Notes: generated by a model not told the origin, from the letters alone. A DNA stretch of 64,000 nt from Oscarella lobularis (GCF_947507565.1 NC_089184.1:620001-684000); one strand, 5' to 3'. Counted from the first letter of the stretch, positions 35,831 to 48,375 are shown. Translations and numbers: made by a program.

Positions 35831-38345
35831 ATGGACTCGTGGAAATGCGTCCGTTGCAACGATGCGATAGATGCAGGTAGAATTCGAGCCTACAGAGCGT
35901 ATGCTAGCATCGTAGAAGTCGGTTTTACGCAGGAACGATAAGCACAAAGTCCGACTATTGGCCTTCTCCACTCCTTGGCGATTTCTTCTTCGATTTCACC
36001 TGTCCCCAATGCAATAACGGTCGCACGAACGTGCAACGATCCTTGCTTAGTTGGTAAAAGTGCAGCATTAGACTCGAAAAAGAGTCGTGATTTCGTCTGA
36101 CGACCGCAGGATCCAAGTGACGCATCTCGCTCTATACAATCTCACCATGACGTCTGACGGCACGGGCGGTTATTTTCACTGGAGAGAAGACATATGCAAG
36201 TTTGTTGACGACAATTGGGAGCGTCTCTTTGCTGGCAGGTGTGCACCGCGATACAGCTAAAGTACTGACGTCCACGGTGGTTGAAGTTAGAGGGCTACTA
36301 TCCGCGCTACTTAGGTTCTAGTGCCACTTACGTTCTCCTCTTACCCGTAATCAATTTATGCCTGACCACAGCTTAGTGCTAGACAAGTGGGTATTTTCGT
36401 TGCAAGTTTCTATTGATAAAGCGGTAGAAGCCTTGTCTTTGAACCATACTGTTTTGGTAACTAAAAGCGAAGCCGTTTTTCTTGTCCAAACACTGCGTAA
36501 CCAGGGGCTTTTATTTTTATTTTTAAAAGGCGTGTTTTCTAACAGAGCTAAGCCGTCTCGTTGGACCAATCTAATAAAGTCCACTCTTTCAACAAACATT
36601 CCAGCTCTTTTTCTGTCTGGTGCCAAAGAGCTTGGAACGTCCGGATGGTGGAAATTGGCCGCGTGTCGACCACTTAGACCGTTTCTGACGCTTCCGGCAC
36701 CGTCGACTTCAACGGAAGGAGAAAATCGAAAAAGAATGCGTGCGAGCAAGAACGAGGATCCGCATCCAAAACGTAAATTGTGGTGGTGAAATGTAGAATA
36801 AATACTAGTATTTTAGGATGTAATCCGACTGGAGATGTGATCACAAAGATGGTCGTTCCTTTTTGCCCAAGACTAGCAGACGGGTTAATAGCGGTTATGG
36901 TATAGAAGAATTGAATTACACATATGATATTTAGCAGCGTCAGGGCGTTGCGTCCTCATCAGGAGCAAGTGCTGCTGCAACGAGTGTCTCTTCTTCTTGA
37001 GACGAGCGCTTTGAATCCCTCGCAGAAAATACTCGCTGAGAGATTAAAAACTAAATTGAAACTTCGTCAGGTGAAAAGACCACTTTTTTACGTCTAAATA
37101 AACAAATCTATGTAATATTCTAGAGAAAGCGAGAATTGGGATTGCCCTTGTTTGATCTTGATAAAGAGGTATCTCAAGCCTTGAACAGAGTGTCCCGCTA
37201 TTCCGTCGATTTGCATTCATCTACAGTATACTGTCAGGTATTCTCAGGACAGATTTTCGTTCTATCTTGTGCACTAAAGTACGTACAAAGAAGAAACAAG
37301 GAAACGGGACGAGACTTCCTGCTAAACAGGACAAATCCTATTCTTGCATCTTGAGCAGATTTTCGGTGGGACTCAAATAAATTTAAAACTCGTCCTCTGC
37401 TTTAATCGAGCTTGATTTATTAGGAGCTTGCTGCGGGTAGCAATCACAGTTTTCCGGTTACGTTTGTGCATCGGCTCATAGGAGCGGGCGATTTGGCGGC
37501 TTGCGAAGAGTTCATTAGTCCGTACACAGGAAGGTATATAAGCGAGCTTGCTAGAAGCAACTGTGCACTTGGAATAAATATTTGTCTTCATAGACGGCAT
37601 AAGCCTTTTATTCTGCATGACTACGAAAGCAAACCCCTTCGATTGAGACTATTGGAAGAGATCGTGACATACAAAAATAAGTAAGAAATGTACTGGTAAA
37701 CTATCTGGTTTTCAGATCCCTCTTACTGTAGAGACAAATCCGTAACACCCTTTAAATTTCCTATTGACTATTGCTACGTAAGACCGTGGCACATCCCCGC
37801 TGTCAACTCTCTATGCAGAGAATTCTTTTGGCCTGGCATTGACTGTAAGAAGCCTGTGCTGATTTCTATATGTACACATGTATTTTGTTACAGTGTCTGA
37901 GTGTTTGCAGTATCCTGACTTTAGCGTTGTAGTGCAATACAGGTAGGCCTATATGAAGGTAGAGTTGCTCAAATAAACGATTTGCGTTTAGAAAACTAGT
38001 AATCGGCTGCGCTTTCATGACGCCAGACGTTCAATACGACGAAGCATATATTTCCTTTGTCGTCGTTCATCCGGATTGGCGAGGGGCTGGAATTGGAACA
38101 TTTATGATTTATCACTTGATTCAGGTTCGTCGTGCATATAAATTATTAATTTCTGAATTTTTGTGCCGTAGACGTGCCGAGGAAAAGACGTCACTCTTCA
38201 CGTGTCAGCCGCCAATCCGGCCATGATAATGTATCAAAAATTGGGCTTCAAAGCCGAAGAATTTGTCATCGATTTTTACGAACGATACTTTCCCGCCTCT
38301 AGTAGGGAGTGCAGACACGCCTTCTTCCTTCGCTTGCGACGCTGA
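35831..38345 (+). CDS. KAT14: KAT14 (CSRP2BP), acetyltransferase-like subunit of the ATAC complex
   Basis: KAT14 belongs to the ATAC histone acetyltransferase complex. The start is the ATG at 35831: exon 35831-35876 encodes MDSWKCVRCNDAIDA and joins in phase to 35933 onward, reading GDFFFDFTCPQCNNGRTNV; the two CxxC pairs form the N-terminal zinc site (human CDKC..FTCSDC). Next come LALYNLTMTSDGTGGYFHW, an intron of about 300 nt (36240-36546), SRWTNLIKS..FLSGAKELGTSGWWKL, then GLPLFDLDKEV and the C-terminal GNAT domain: YVRPWHIPAVNSLCREFFWP, AFMTPDVQYDEAYISFVVVH, DWRGAGIGTFMIYHLIQ (acetyl-CoA-binding RGAGIG) and NPAMIMYQKLGFKAEEF, stop 38343-38345. The disordered stretch between the SGWWKL block and the GLPLFDLD block, about 300 residues in human, is only about 100 here. 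The lamin start lies 154 nt downstream. Confidence 0.93.
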
Positions 38346-38499
38346 AGCCCGTAGCGCTCAGCATCCGGGCGAAAGGGAATGTTATAAGTTCTCGACCAAT
38401 CACAGTGAAGAACGTGCGGCACAGCGTGCGTTCTACGCGGTTGTTACTGTTACTGCACTGTGTCTTGTCGAAAATTGTATCGAAGGCCTTTCCCCGAAG

Positions 38500-41064
38500 A
38501 TGAGCAGCATCTCGCCGTCGAGAGCGTCGCGACTCCAAGAAAAGGAGGAGCTGAAAGGGCTCAACACGCGCCTGGTCAACTACATCGGGCGCGTGAAGCA
38601 GCTCAAGCAGGAGAACCACAAGCTTATGGCCGAAGTTACGACGTCGAAAGAGGTCACGATCAAAGAAGTCGACGGAATAAAAGAAATGTACGAAACGGAA
38701 CTGTCCGACGCGAGGAAAATTCTCGATCAGACGGCTAAGGACAAGGCCCGCGAGCAATTGGCCGCGAGCAAGAGCGCCGCCGAACTCGACGAAGCGAAAG
38801 AGAAGTAAGCACTGGTAAAGGGGGCCCCCTTCCGTCGCGAACGCGTGCAAATCCGCCGACGATCGCGTTCGCGAGTCACTCTATTCGATTTCTTCGAGGA
38901 AGGGATTCGTTTACCGTTGTCAACGGTAATAATTGGTAGTCGCTTTGCGATCGATTGCCTCGTGGAATGATCGTCTTTCCCACGACATTAGCGCGCGTTC
39001 GTAAAAATCTCTCGCTGATGATAAGGATTCCCCTTTACTCGTCTGAGTATAAGTTCATCCACGTCTGAGAGAGACATAGGAATTATTAGACTTAGAATTA
39101 TTGCTCTTTTTAAATCGATTAATACTAATAATTGATTAGACTTGCCGCGGAGATTGCGAAGCGTGAAAGAGCGGAATCCGATCTTGACACGGCCGAGCGA
39201 GCCGTTGCCAGTAAGGAATCGGCTATCCAGGCCTTGCTCAAGGACAAACAAAGGGCGCTGGCGAAAAATACGGAACTTGCAAAGGAAAATGATCAGCTGA
39301 AGCAAGCTCTTGCTGAAACGAAGAGTGGTCTTGAAGACGAGACTCTGAAGCGCGTTGATTTGGAAAATGCCAATCAGTCTCTTGTGGAGGATTTGGCTTT
39401 CAAGCAGGAGCTATACAAACAGGTCTCTCTATTATTGTTTTTTTTTGATTTGTTGATTTTGGGGACATTTGTGTTTGCAGGAAATTGCTGAGCTCAAAGA
39501 CAGAATTCAAACGATCAATACGACGACCGTCACGTTAGAAACGGACTATCAGAGAGAATACGACGATCGCTTGGGTCGCGCTCTGGAAGAGATGAAAGAC
39601 AAGTTTGAACGGGAGGCCGATCAGTACAGAGTTGATGTGGAAAATACGTACAAAGATCAGGTAACAGGAAAACGAATAATATTGACTTTAGTACCATTTC
39701 TCTTCCTCCAGATTTCCAATCTGAGAGATCAGCTGAAGCAGGAGAATAACTCCACAACAATCTACATGAAAGAAGTTCACACGCTGAAAGACACGGCTAA
39801 TCAACTCAATTCCAAACTCGAAGAATTGGAAGCACAGGTCAGCGAAGAAAAAAACGAGAGAATTTAAAACCGAATCAATAGGCGTTTTTTAGAACGACGC
39901 ATTGAATCGCCGCGTTCAGCAGCTCGAAGACGAGTTGAAACGCGAGCGAGATCAGAACGCCGATCAAGTGGACAGACTGCGCAAGATGCTGCGCGACACA
40001 CGAAAGGATTTGTCCGACAAAATAGCGGAATACGAAGACCTGCTTGACACGAAATTGACTCTCGATTTCGAGATCATGACCTATAAGAAACTTCTGGAAG
40101 ACGAAGAAGATAGGTAAGAAGATTGATACAATAGATACGTTAGGGGTTGATTTTTTGATTTCTTCTTCTTGTTAGACTTCAATTGAGTCCCAAACCGAAG
40201 GAAGGCGGCCCCCCTGCCGCGGAACCGTCGTCGTCATCGTCGCCACCGCGCGACTCGACGGACGGTCCTTCGGCTAAAAAACCGCGTACGGATGGAGGTG
40301 ACGAAGATACGGTTACGACGAATATTAGCAGCAGTTCGGGCAGCGGATTGCACGTTGCCGTCGCCGACGTTTCTGGACAGTTTGTCAAGATTGCTAATAC
40401 CACTGATCAGGTACCTAAAAGGAGAGCAGAAGACAGAACGAAATAGAACTTCTCCTTATAGGACCAGAAGTTTGGCGGATGGAAAATCGTTCGCGTTGCT
40501 GACGGAAACACGCTGACTTACAGATTTCCTTCTAGATACATTCTCAGAGCCAAGTCGACTGTGACTGTAAGCGCACGCGCGACAAGTAAAAATGTTTGCG
40601 CTTCGATCGAACGTTCTCTAGGTGTGGACCGGAAAACACCATCAGTCAAAGCCTCCCACTGATCTCGTCTTCAAGGGAAAAGATTCGTGGGGAGTTGGCA
40701 CGGAAACCGAAACGGAATTGCTGAATCCTGACGGAGAAGTGAGTGGGAGAGAACAACGGTTCTAAGCGCACGTAATAGTAGTGACTCCGAGCTGTATAAT
40801 ATATGAATTGCATGATACGGCGCGCGCGCGTCTGTGCGTCAATTTCACTCTGTCTCTCTCTCCCCTTTAGTCAATTGCTAAAGTGATTACAAGCCCAAAT
40901 GAAGAGCAAGGGGAACCGGCACCCGGAAGCACAACGACGACGACAACGCGGAAAATCTTGAAGCCAGTCAGAAAAGCCTCAGCATCTGACGTAAGTTTTT
41001 TTAGAGTTGACACGTCATATATGAGCAATTTTTGGTGTAGGGATCATCATGCATTGTCTCCTAG
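38500..41064 (+). CDS. LMN: Nuclear lamin with CaaX box
   Basis: Lamins are the intermediate filaments under the nuclear envelope. Ten exons give about 570 residues: a short head (MSSISPSRASRLQEKEELKG) with a serine before the rod; coil 1A (LVNYIGRVKQLKQENHKLM); long coil 1B and coil 2 exons; the conserved rod end (TLDFEIMTYKKLLEDEEDR); a tail with the NLS AKKPRTD; and the lamin-tail Ig domain (VADVSGQFVKIAN, FGGWKIVRVADGN, YRFPSRYILRAKSTVTVW). The last exon is only 24 nt (41041-41064) and encodes GSSCIVS, a CaaX box whose final Ser favours farnesylation. The start ATG is at 38500; the frame is also open upstream into the KAT14 gene, but rod homology begins just after this Met. The intron after exon 1 (about 330 nt) is long for the window. 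Confidence 0.95.
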
Positions 41065-41304
41065 AATGTTTGCGCCTTCTCTGTCTTTTTTTGTTGTGCC
41101 TTTCTGTTTGAACAACTTTCTTTTTATTGCTTGAAGATGTACGTAGTAGAAACGTGGGGCATGTTCCCGCCCCTCTATAGCACAACAGTGTGCGGCGTTT
41201 TTGTGCAGGGCTTTGTGCAGGGCGTTTTTGGACACGACGCGCGATGTAACGCGCGTCCTTGCATCTTGTACCCCGGAGGGACCGGAGACAGCCCTATCGA
41301 ATCG

Positions 41305-44300
41305 ATGGTCACTCGCGGATTTCAGCGTCTTTTCGACCTGCGCGATAACGAAGACGACGAGGACGATGAAGACGAGGTCGTTCGGTAAGCGTTCGACGCC
41401 GCAAGAACGCAAAAAACGAAAATAACACCTCGTTCGACTCCGCAGAGTCCACGTCGAACACTACATCCACGACCGAACAATTAAAGAGCGCATCTATTTG
41501 TTCATGATACGAGATCCGGTCTCGAGTAAGCGAAAACGCGCAAAGAAAAAAGAAGCAATTTTTTTACGTCCGGTGTACAATCGCAGGCTTTTGGCTACGT
41601 CTCCTACGTTTCACAGTCAAACTTTTATCGTGCCTCCTCTACGTCATCATGACGACGACGTCCTCGGAACCCTTCTGGTAGGAACGACTGGGAATAGCAT
41701 AGCTGTCTGTAGTGAGGGGCACCTTCCAACAAAAAAAAATTTCTTTTAGCGTGCCTTCCAACGGGACGTCGACCCAGTGGGTGGAGATGCGAAATTCAAG
41801 CGAATCCTGCAGTCGATATGACAATTTGTTTTGGTTGGAGAGACCCGTTTTCTTTTGGGCTCTGCAGGCAAGACGGAGTATGTAAGGTCGAGGAAACTTT
41901 GACACTGTTGCTTTTTTTAGTTTTGCGTGGCTCTTTTGTTTCTCGTCGAATCGTCTCTTTTGATTTTTATTAATTATTCGGTGAGTTCGTGACGTCGAAA
42001 GCAGACTCTTATTATTATTTGACGCGTTCTTTTTTTTCTAAGGGTCGACTCTGGGCTGCGTTTGATCGATACATTGTTTTGGATCTTTTAGTTGGAATTC
42101 CATTTTTGCTACCCGTAATGAGCTGGAAATTTTGCAACCAAAAAACTCGAAAGGATATGTTATATATAGATTTTCTATTGGCCGTTGTGGAGACTCTGGG
42201 TTCCTACCTATCTCAATTGTTGGTCAGCAAAATTCGTTCTGCAAAGACTCTTTGTAAACACGCCTGGCCTTTCTTATTTATATGCATACAATGATTTTGT
42301 TTTAGTATGACACTCATCGCTGGAGTGGCAGCCATCGTCACGTATTGAAATCCAAAGTATTCGTTCTTCTTCTTACAGTCTTTTGCCTCATCTTTACAAG
42401 GTCAGACAAGAATGGAAGAGAAGTGTTATGTATATGCACCCCCCTTTTCTCCTACGTAGTGCAAGTACGCTGCATCACTTGCAGACAGTCGAAGTGGTGG
42501 ACCGTTCCGAGTGGTCCTACTTTAACACCTACTGGTTCATCATCGTTACTCTCAGCACAGTCGGCTACGGTGATATATCACCGTCGATTTGGATCAGCAA
42601 ACTCTTCGTCGTTATCTTCATCTTTGTCGTTCTCGTCGTCGTTCCGGCTCAGGCAAGTGTCATACACACCACATTCCCATGCATATGACAGAAGAAGTCG
42701 TCTATGCTTCCACATAGAGAAGTTGCGCTACATTGTTACATAGGCCACGCGCTTTCTCAACGTGGAGTAGGTGTGGCCTCTGGCTTTCTGGGACACTGCC
42801 CTAGTTCAATTCCCGGATGCGGTTTTCTGGGACTGTATGTCCCGGATTCCTGTTTTCCGGGTCGGCTAAAATGCCCGTACAGAAAGCCGACCTCCTTTCG
42901 ATATGTGTTCCAATAGCTATTGCAAGGTGTGCTGCGGTTTAGGTCGAATCGTACTTGCGCATCGTTCAATCGCAGCGTCAGCAAGGCGAGGCGACGGCGT
43001 TTGCCGTGCCCGGCAAGCACGTCGTCGTCTGCAGCACAGATTTGCGAAGCAATGACCTCCGAGACTTTCTCAACGAGTTCTTCGCCTACAAGGAAAAAGT
43101 CCAAGACTTCACCGTCGTCATTCTATCGCCGGCGGAGATCAGCCAGGACTTGAAACTGCTCATACAAGTACCGCTCTGGGCCCATCGCGTTCTCTATCTT
43201 CAAGGATCGGCACTCAATGAACTCGACCTGGCGAGAGCGAGGTACGAGAGGGGGACCGTGGGATTCCTGCTATCGTCTCACTTTTCACTCGTAGGGTTTT
43301 TGACGCCAAAGCGTGTTTTCTCTTGGTGAATCGACGCACAAAGGATCGCGAATCGGCCGTAAGTGAGAAACCCTTCGATCGATCGATCGATCGATTCGAT
43401 CTTGGGGCCCCCGTCTTTGTTTATATTTGCCTTGGGGCTCACTCGTTTTCTCTCTCTCTCTCTCTCTCTCTCTTTTGAAAGGATCAGCGCACCATATTGA
43501 GAGCTTGGTCCATGATGGATTACGCTCCGCACGTTCCTCTATACGTTCACATTCTCAAGCCGGAGAATAAGATCTACGTGGCCATGGCAAGTAAGCGAGA
43601 ATCCTCTCTCTGTTTCTTTTATGGATCTCGAGTCTTTCCTCGTCAAAGAACAAGTTATTTGCGAGGACGAATTGAAGTACGCTCTACTGGCGAATAATTG
43701 CCATTGCGTCGGCATATCGTCTGTCGTAACGATACTTCTCCATACGTCGCGAGAAAAGTTCGTTTTTTTCGTCTACGACGTAAGGGAAGGGGAGATTTTT
43801 CATTGTCGTTTTTCTCGCGCAAAGGAGAGGCTCTCCCGACGTTCCGTGGCACAAGACGTATGGCAGTTGCTCCGGCAACGAGATATATAGCGTCACGTTG
43901 GGCGAAAGTCGTCTATTTCGTCCGTTCGCCGGCAAGAATTTTCTCTTCACGACCGTCTTGGTTCATCGGAAGTAAGTCTCACGAAGCGATTTTTTGGAGT
44001 TTTTTGTCGAGAAACGTTTTAGATTCGGCGTGACGCTGATCGGCGTTCGTCGCGACGGCTCCGGCGATCTCCTACTCAATCCGGGCCGAAACTTCGTTCT
44101 TCGTCTCGACGACACGTGCTTCTACATCTCCATCGCTCGCGAAGAGAATTCCAAATTCGTGACGACCGATTCCGTTTTGCCGATGACTCGACCGGCGCTT
44201 CGACGCTCGTTGGCGACGATGGCGGCAATCGCTTTCGATTTCGCCGACATTCGCATGAAATCGGGCGAGACGGAGGAGAAGAAGAAGAACGAGAAACACG

Positions 44301-46770
44301 GTCTAGAGTCCTATTGTCATTTGCGACGCGAGGGCAGTTTATCGAAGCCCGATCAAGACGGCGAAAAGCTTCTACGTCGCATGCGAAACGTCGCGATGGG
44401 ACGCGGCGTGGCGCGACGAAAAACGCTCGAAACCGACGCCGAGATGCGGCACTTCGAAGGAAAATCGTCGTCGGAGAACGCGCACGCGACGACGCCAACT
44501 GAAAGCGAGGGACAGGGAGGCATCGAAAGTCTTATTCGGAGTAGTATGGCTATGATGGGTTTCGGCGAGAATCGTAAAGCGACGACCGATGGTGGTAGTC
44601 GTAGTAAGTTTCACGGGATGGACGTTATGGAGGTGAAGCAGGAAGCGCAAGCGAAGAAACGAGCTCTGCTAACGCCTGACAACGGGAGTCTCACTTCGCT
44701 TCATAGTCGTAGTCACAGTGTCGGTGGTTCGGCGGCGGATCGGCGTAGTCTCGCCGGAAGTCGAAGCACGGTCGTGCCGCCGAGCGTCGTCGCTCCCGTC
44801 GTTCTCGCCGACGTCGTTGAAGTCGATGAGCTGTCCGACGAGGAGCGAAGCGAATTGCAGGACTTGGAGGCCGGGGATCAGTCGGAAAGTTCGATTGTCG
44901 ACGAAGCGGCGAAACAGGCTATGGAGAAGGAGAAGCCGTGGATAAGGGACATCAAGTCAGTAAATAGAAGATTGGCGGTTGAGATTGTTTTCTTCTAAGG
45001 CAAAGTCTGTAGGTATGAAAAGGGTCCGCCTCCTCATTATCCGTATTTGGGGCTTGAAACGACTGAGTGTCATTTGTTACCCGAGACGAAGCCATTGTGC
45101 TGCTTGGAGTTAAACAAGGTAAACTACTGCGATATACGGTATACCCTTATATGGAAATGGAAAATTCTTTGTAGAAGTGTGATCACGAAGTTGCTCACGT
45201 TGGCTTCGAGAAAAGCGGGCGACTTGGTGCTATTATCATCGTTTCGTCGCAGGCCCATCTCGGCGTCTATCACTTCATCATTCCCCTCAGAGCTCACTAT
45301 CTGCCGCAGGGAGCTCTGAAGCCCATCGTAATACTCGTCGAGCAAAGGTAACGACTGAAGACGTAAACAAAGAGCTTATTTGTTTCGTTCGTTCGTAGAC
45401 CCGACGACGTCTTTCTCGAATCGATTTCATGTTTCCCTATGGTATACTACGTCATAGGAACAATCAAAAAGTCAGTTAAAAAAACCATATGGAAAGAAAT
45501 GACTATTGCGTAGTGTCGACGATCTGTTCATTGCCGGCATTCTGGACGCCGACGCGATGATCGTCGCGTCTCCCTACGACGGCGAATGCAACGAGGACTA
45601 CATGGTCGACGCCAAGAACATAATTGCAGTTCAGAAACTAACCAGGTAAAAAAGCTCCTTTTGCACACCGGCATCTCAAAAACGTTTCCGTCTGCATACG
45701 AAGACTCTTTCCCAATGCGAAAGTGGTCACGGAACTGTCGTCGCGTCAGAACATGAAATTCGCCAAATTTCGCCGATGCGGCGGCGGCGCTCGTCCCGCC
45801 GCTGGTCCGTCGCGGAATTCCGACGACGAAATCGATTACGTTTCGAAATCGTCTGTGTCGAAATTGAGTCGCGATCACATGACCTACATGTTTCGTCCCG
45901 CTTTTGCGTCGGGCGCCGTCTTTACGGCGAGCATGCTCGACACGCTTCTATTTCAAAGCTACATCAAAGACTGGATTGTCGAGCTCGTCTATCAGCTGCT
46001 CGGCTGTCAGCAAGTGAACGGATCGGGGTTTTTATGGCAGGTTAGTTAAATAAATTTATTAATACTGTTACACGAGCGTATGTTTTAGGTTCGAGTTGAT
46101 GACGAGTTGCTTCGTGTGGGTACGTACGGTCGCGCGTTTCAGCGACTCGCTAAGAAGTGCGGTATGCTCGTTTTTGGGGTCTACAGAAAAGCGCCGTTGA
46201 CCTACAATAAGGTCGTGCGCGTGTGTACAACTGTTGCATCTCAATATCATTATATTTTATAGGACGATCCGCGGACTGACGGTCTGCCTAAAAGGTGTCG
46301 CAAAGTGTTGGAAATGCTTCGCAACCGAATGGAGGCATTGGGCATTGAGAAAGACTGTAAGAATTTGAATTTATAAGAATCAGGCTGTGTGTCTAGTCCC
46401 GAGGCCAATCTTCGTTTTTTTTTCAGTGCCTCCCACCTTTGAGCCCGTAGCCGATGCCTTTGCATTGGTGAATCCCAAAGCGGATCTACCGCTTCAGCTT
46501 GGCGATTTGCTGTACGTGTGAGCTGTTTAGTTGGTTCTCTGTTTTTTTTTCACTGGGTGCTTTAGATATGTTCTGTGTGCTGGAAAGTATGACCCGATTG
46601 ATGAGGACTCGCTGGAGCATGATCGCGACCTCAAAACTCCCGCACCTGAAGTTGTCGTCAGTGAGGATTTTCGGGAGAGAAAGGAGAGTTGGGGTTCGAA
46701 ATTTCTAAGTAAGTTTCGCACTCAGCAAGGCACCTCTAGCACCGGATCTCGTACGGTTACAGCTATATAA
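41305..46770 (+). CDS. KCNT: Slo2-type (KCNT) large-conductance potassium channel
   Basis: Slo2 channels are tetrameric K+ channels gated by intracellular Na+ and/or Cl-. Seen: N-terminus [20 protein letters not shown], then [19 protein letters not shown] (human [20 protein letters not shown]); six hydrophobic segments; the pore with [13 protein letters not shown] as selectivity filter; RCK1 ([50 protein letters not shown]); a disordered linker near 44.3-44.9 kb; and RCK2 ([76 protein letters not shown]). In vertebrate Slack the RCK2 PDHHF segment takes part in Na+ sensing; here it is PDDVF, so the Asp stays and the two His are gone. No calcium bowl of the Slo1 type was seen. The frame is also open from an ATG at 41131, but homology begins after 41305. 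The stop is at 46768-46770. Confidence 0.92.
43376..43400. repeat. (CGAT)n microsatellite in a KCNT intron
   Basis: Four to five tandem GATC tetramers in the intron preceding the exon that starts near 43482. Confidence 0.85.
43449..43473. repeat. (TC)n tract at a KCNT intron acceptor
   Basis: Twelve or so CT dinucleotides lie just before the acceptor of the exon beginning GATCAGCGC; they probably double as the polypyrimidine tract. Confidence 0.8.
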
Positions 46771-47114
46771 CTGATGAGATTTATATATGAGTAAACTGCA
46801 CTTGCGATCTGTGCGCGTTTTTCTTAGTGCATGGAATTAGCAGTAGGTGCATGCAGCTTTTGATCTCCAGGGTATGGAGACGAAAGCAACGCACTTAGCT
46901 TAGGGATGTGCACGTTGCGCGCGCGCGTTCTTTTTGTTGCACAAAGTAGGGGAAACTATGTTCAAATTTTATTGAAAATATCCCGGATGTACATAAAAAT
47001 ATAAAAGTCCTCTCCTGTCTCCCCTTTCTCCTCCTCCCCCTGCGCCGCCGCCGCTCCTGCGCTGCCGCTTGACCGGGAGGCCAAGCGGTGGAACTGAGAC
47101 TGCAGTCCCCACAG

Positions 47115-47290
47115 TGGACTTTAACCCAAGTCCACAGGAGGAAGGCACATTAACCTCCAGCCCCCCAAGGAGGAAGACTTTAACCCAAGTCCCCAGGGGA
47201 CAGCGGATTAACCTCCGGCTGCCAGGGAGGGAGGAGCATATTAACCTCCAGCCCACAAGGAGGGAGACTTTAACCCAAGTCCCCAGGGTG
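47115..47290. repeat. Minisatellite of two alternating ~30-nt motifs
   Basis: Motif A (GACTTTAACCCAAGTCC, then CCAGG) occurs near 47117, 47176 and 47266; motif B (ATTAACCTCC followed by AG/GG and a CAAGGAGG-like end) occurs near 47149, 47208 and 47240. The order is A-B-A-B-B-A. Copies differ at only a few positions, so the array is young. Confidence 0.85.
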
Positions 47291-47605
47291 ATGACTTCGT
47301 CTACGTCTTCTTCTTTCTTCATCTGTATCGTCGGATTGATTGATCCGTTGGGGAGAGGAGAGAACTGAAATCAAATTGAAACCAGTGAACTCAAATCTAC
47401 TGTCTTCTTTACCTTGAATGAGTCGAGAAGCACCGTGGAGGAGGAGGAGGGAATTGATCCATGTGCTAATATTAACATCTACAAAAAATGCAAATATTCG
47501 CCAAAATTGATGGTGTGAGGTCAATTTGGTACCGCGAGATCAAACAGACAACCAATCCCCGTTGCTTTATAAAGAAAGATTAGGAATCGGAGAGGTGACC
47601 CAAAC

Positions 47606-47770
47606 TGACCAAAAACCGTGTGCTATAGCTCACGGTTGACTAAAAAACCTGACCTCGCAGATTTCCAAATAAACGCGCTAGATCTACTCTACTTTATTAG
47701 TCTAACAACACTACAAGGCCAAACAGTTCGTGCGGGTGAAATTTTCACGGAAAAAAAGACCCACTTCCGG
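47606..47770. repeat. Direct repeat, copy 1
   Basis: Begins GACCAAAAACCGTGTGCTAT and ends AAGACCCACTTCCGG. It pairs with 47897-48059; many substitutions separate the two, but long words are shared (AAAAAACCTGACCTC, CCCACTTCCGG). The first 20 nt can fold as CCGTG/CACGG around the centre. Confidence 0.85.
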
Positions 47771-47896
47771 CACGGGTTAATCTTTTTAAAACCCCAAAAT
47801 TGACACGAAAGACACATTTGAGACAATAGAGTCAGCTAGATGCCTAAACTCTATCGTTTGACGTGAAAATCTTGGAATTCTGAGAGCCAAGGTTTT

Positions 47897-48059
47897 TGAC
47901 CAAAAACCGTGTGCTATAGTTCAGGGATGCTAAAAAACCTGACCTCACCGATTCTTAAATAAACAGGCCAGATCTATTGTATTTCATTAGCCTAACAACG
48001 CTACGGGGTCAGACAGTTGGTGTCGGTCAAATTTTACCCCCCAAAAGACCCACTTCCGG
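47897..48059. repeat. Direct repeat, copy 2
   Basis: Same order of words as copy 1, 291 nt downstream, with several small differences; the hairpin seen in copy 1 is weaker here. No terminal repeats or coding frame, so it could be a duplicated fragment of a nonautonomous element or a local duplication. Confidence 0.85.
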
Positions 48060-48375
48060 TCTACAATGGGTCCAAATTTATAAACAGACTTTTGGTCAGT
48101 TTTACATTTATTCTAATTTACTTCTCATCTTAGAGTGCTCTATAAGTCTATAAACGATAAACTTGCTTGAGCGTCGTGGCGATGTGCGAAAACGACGATC
48201 GAAGGTGCACGTGGTGCTAGCGAGTCCTAAAGAGGGTCTCCCAGAATCTTTTCACAGCGCCATAACTTCGCTTTACCGTTTTTCTCGTTCCAGCGCCTTT
48301 TCGTTCGTTGCTCTTCTCTTTCGACGATCGTCTTTTTCGACGTTACTTCGTTGGTTTAGCGCGCGCGGCTCCGCT

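Larger units (their letters stand above)
46771..48375. other. 1.6-kb repeat-bearing gap between KCNT and a small membrane-protein gene
   Basis: No gene is supported here. It holds a minisatellite (47115-47290) and a diverged direct repeat (47606-47770 and 47897-48059), listed separately. The sequence is more AT-rich around the direct repeats than in the neighbouring genes. A 99-codon plus-strand frame over the minisatellite (47069-47368) is a by-product of the repeat. Confidence 0.6.

Noticed and set aside
38263-38499. The lamin frame is open 79 codons upstream of its ATG.
   Set aside because: This overlaps the end of KAT14 in another frame and has no lamin homology; the conserved head begins at 38500.
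41131-41304. In-frame upstream start for the KCNT channel.
   Set aside because: The extra 58 residues resemble no channel N-terminus, and homology begins just after the Met at 41305; kept only as an alternative.
47069-47368. 99-codon plus-strand frame over the minisatellite.
   Set aside because: Its sequence is only the translated repeat; no splice sites or homology.
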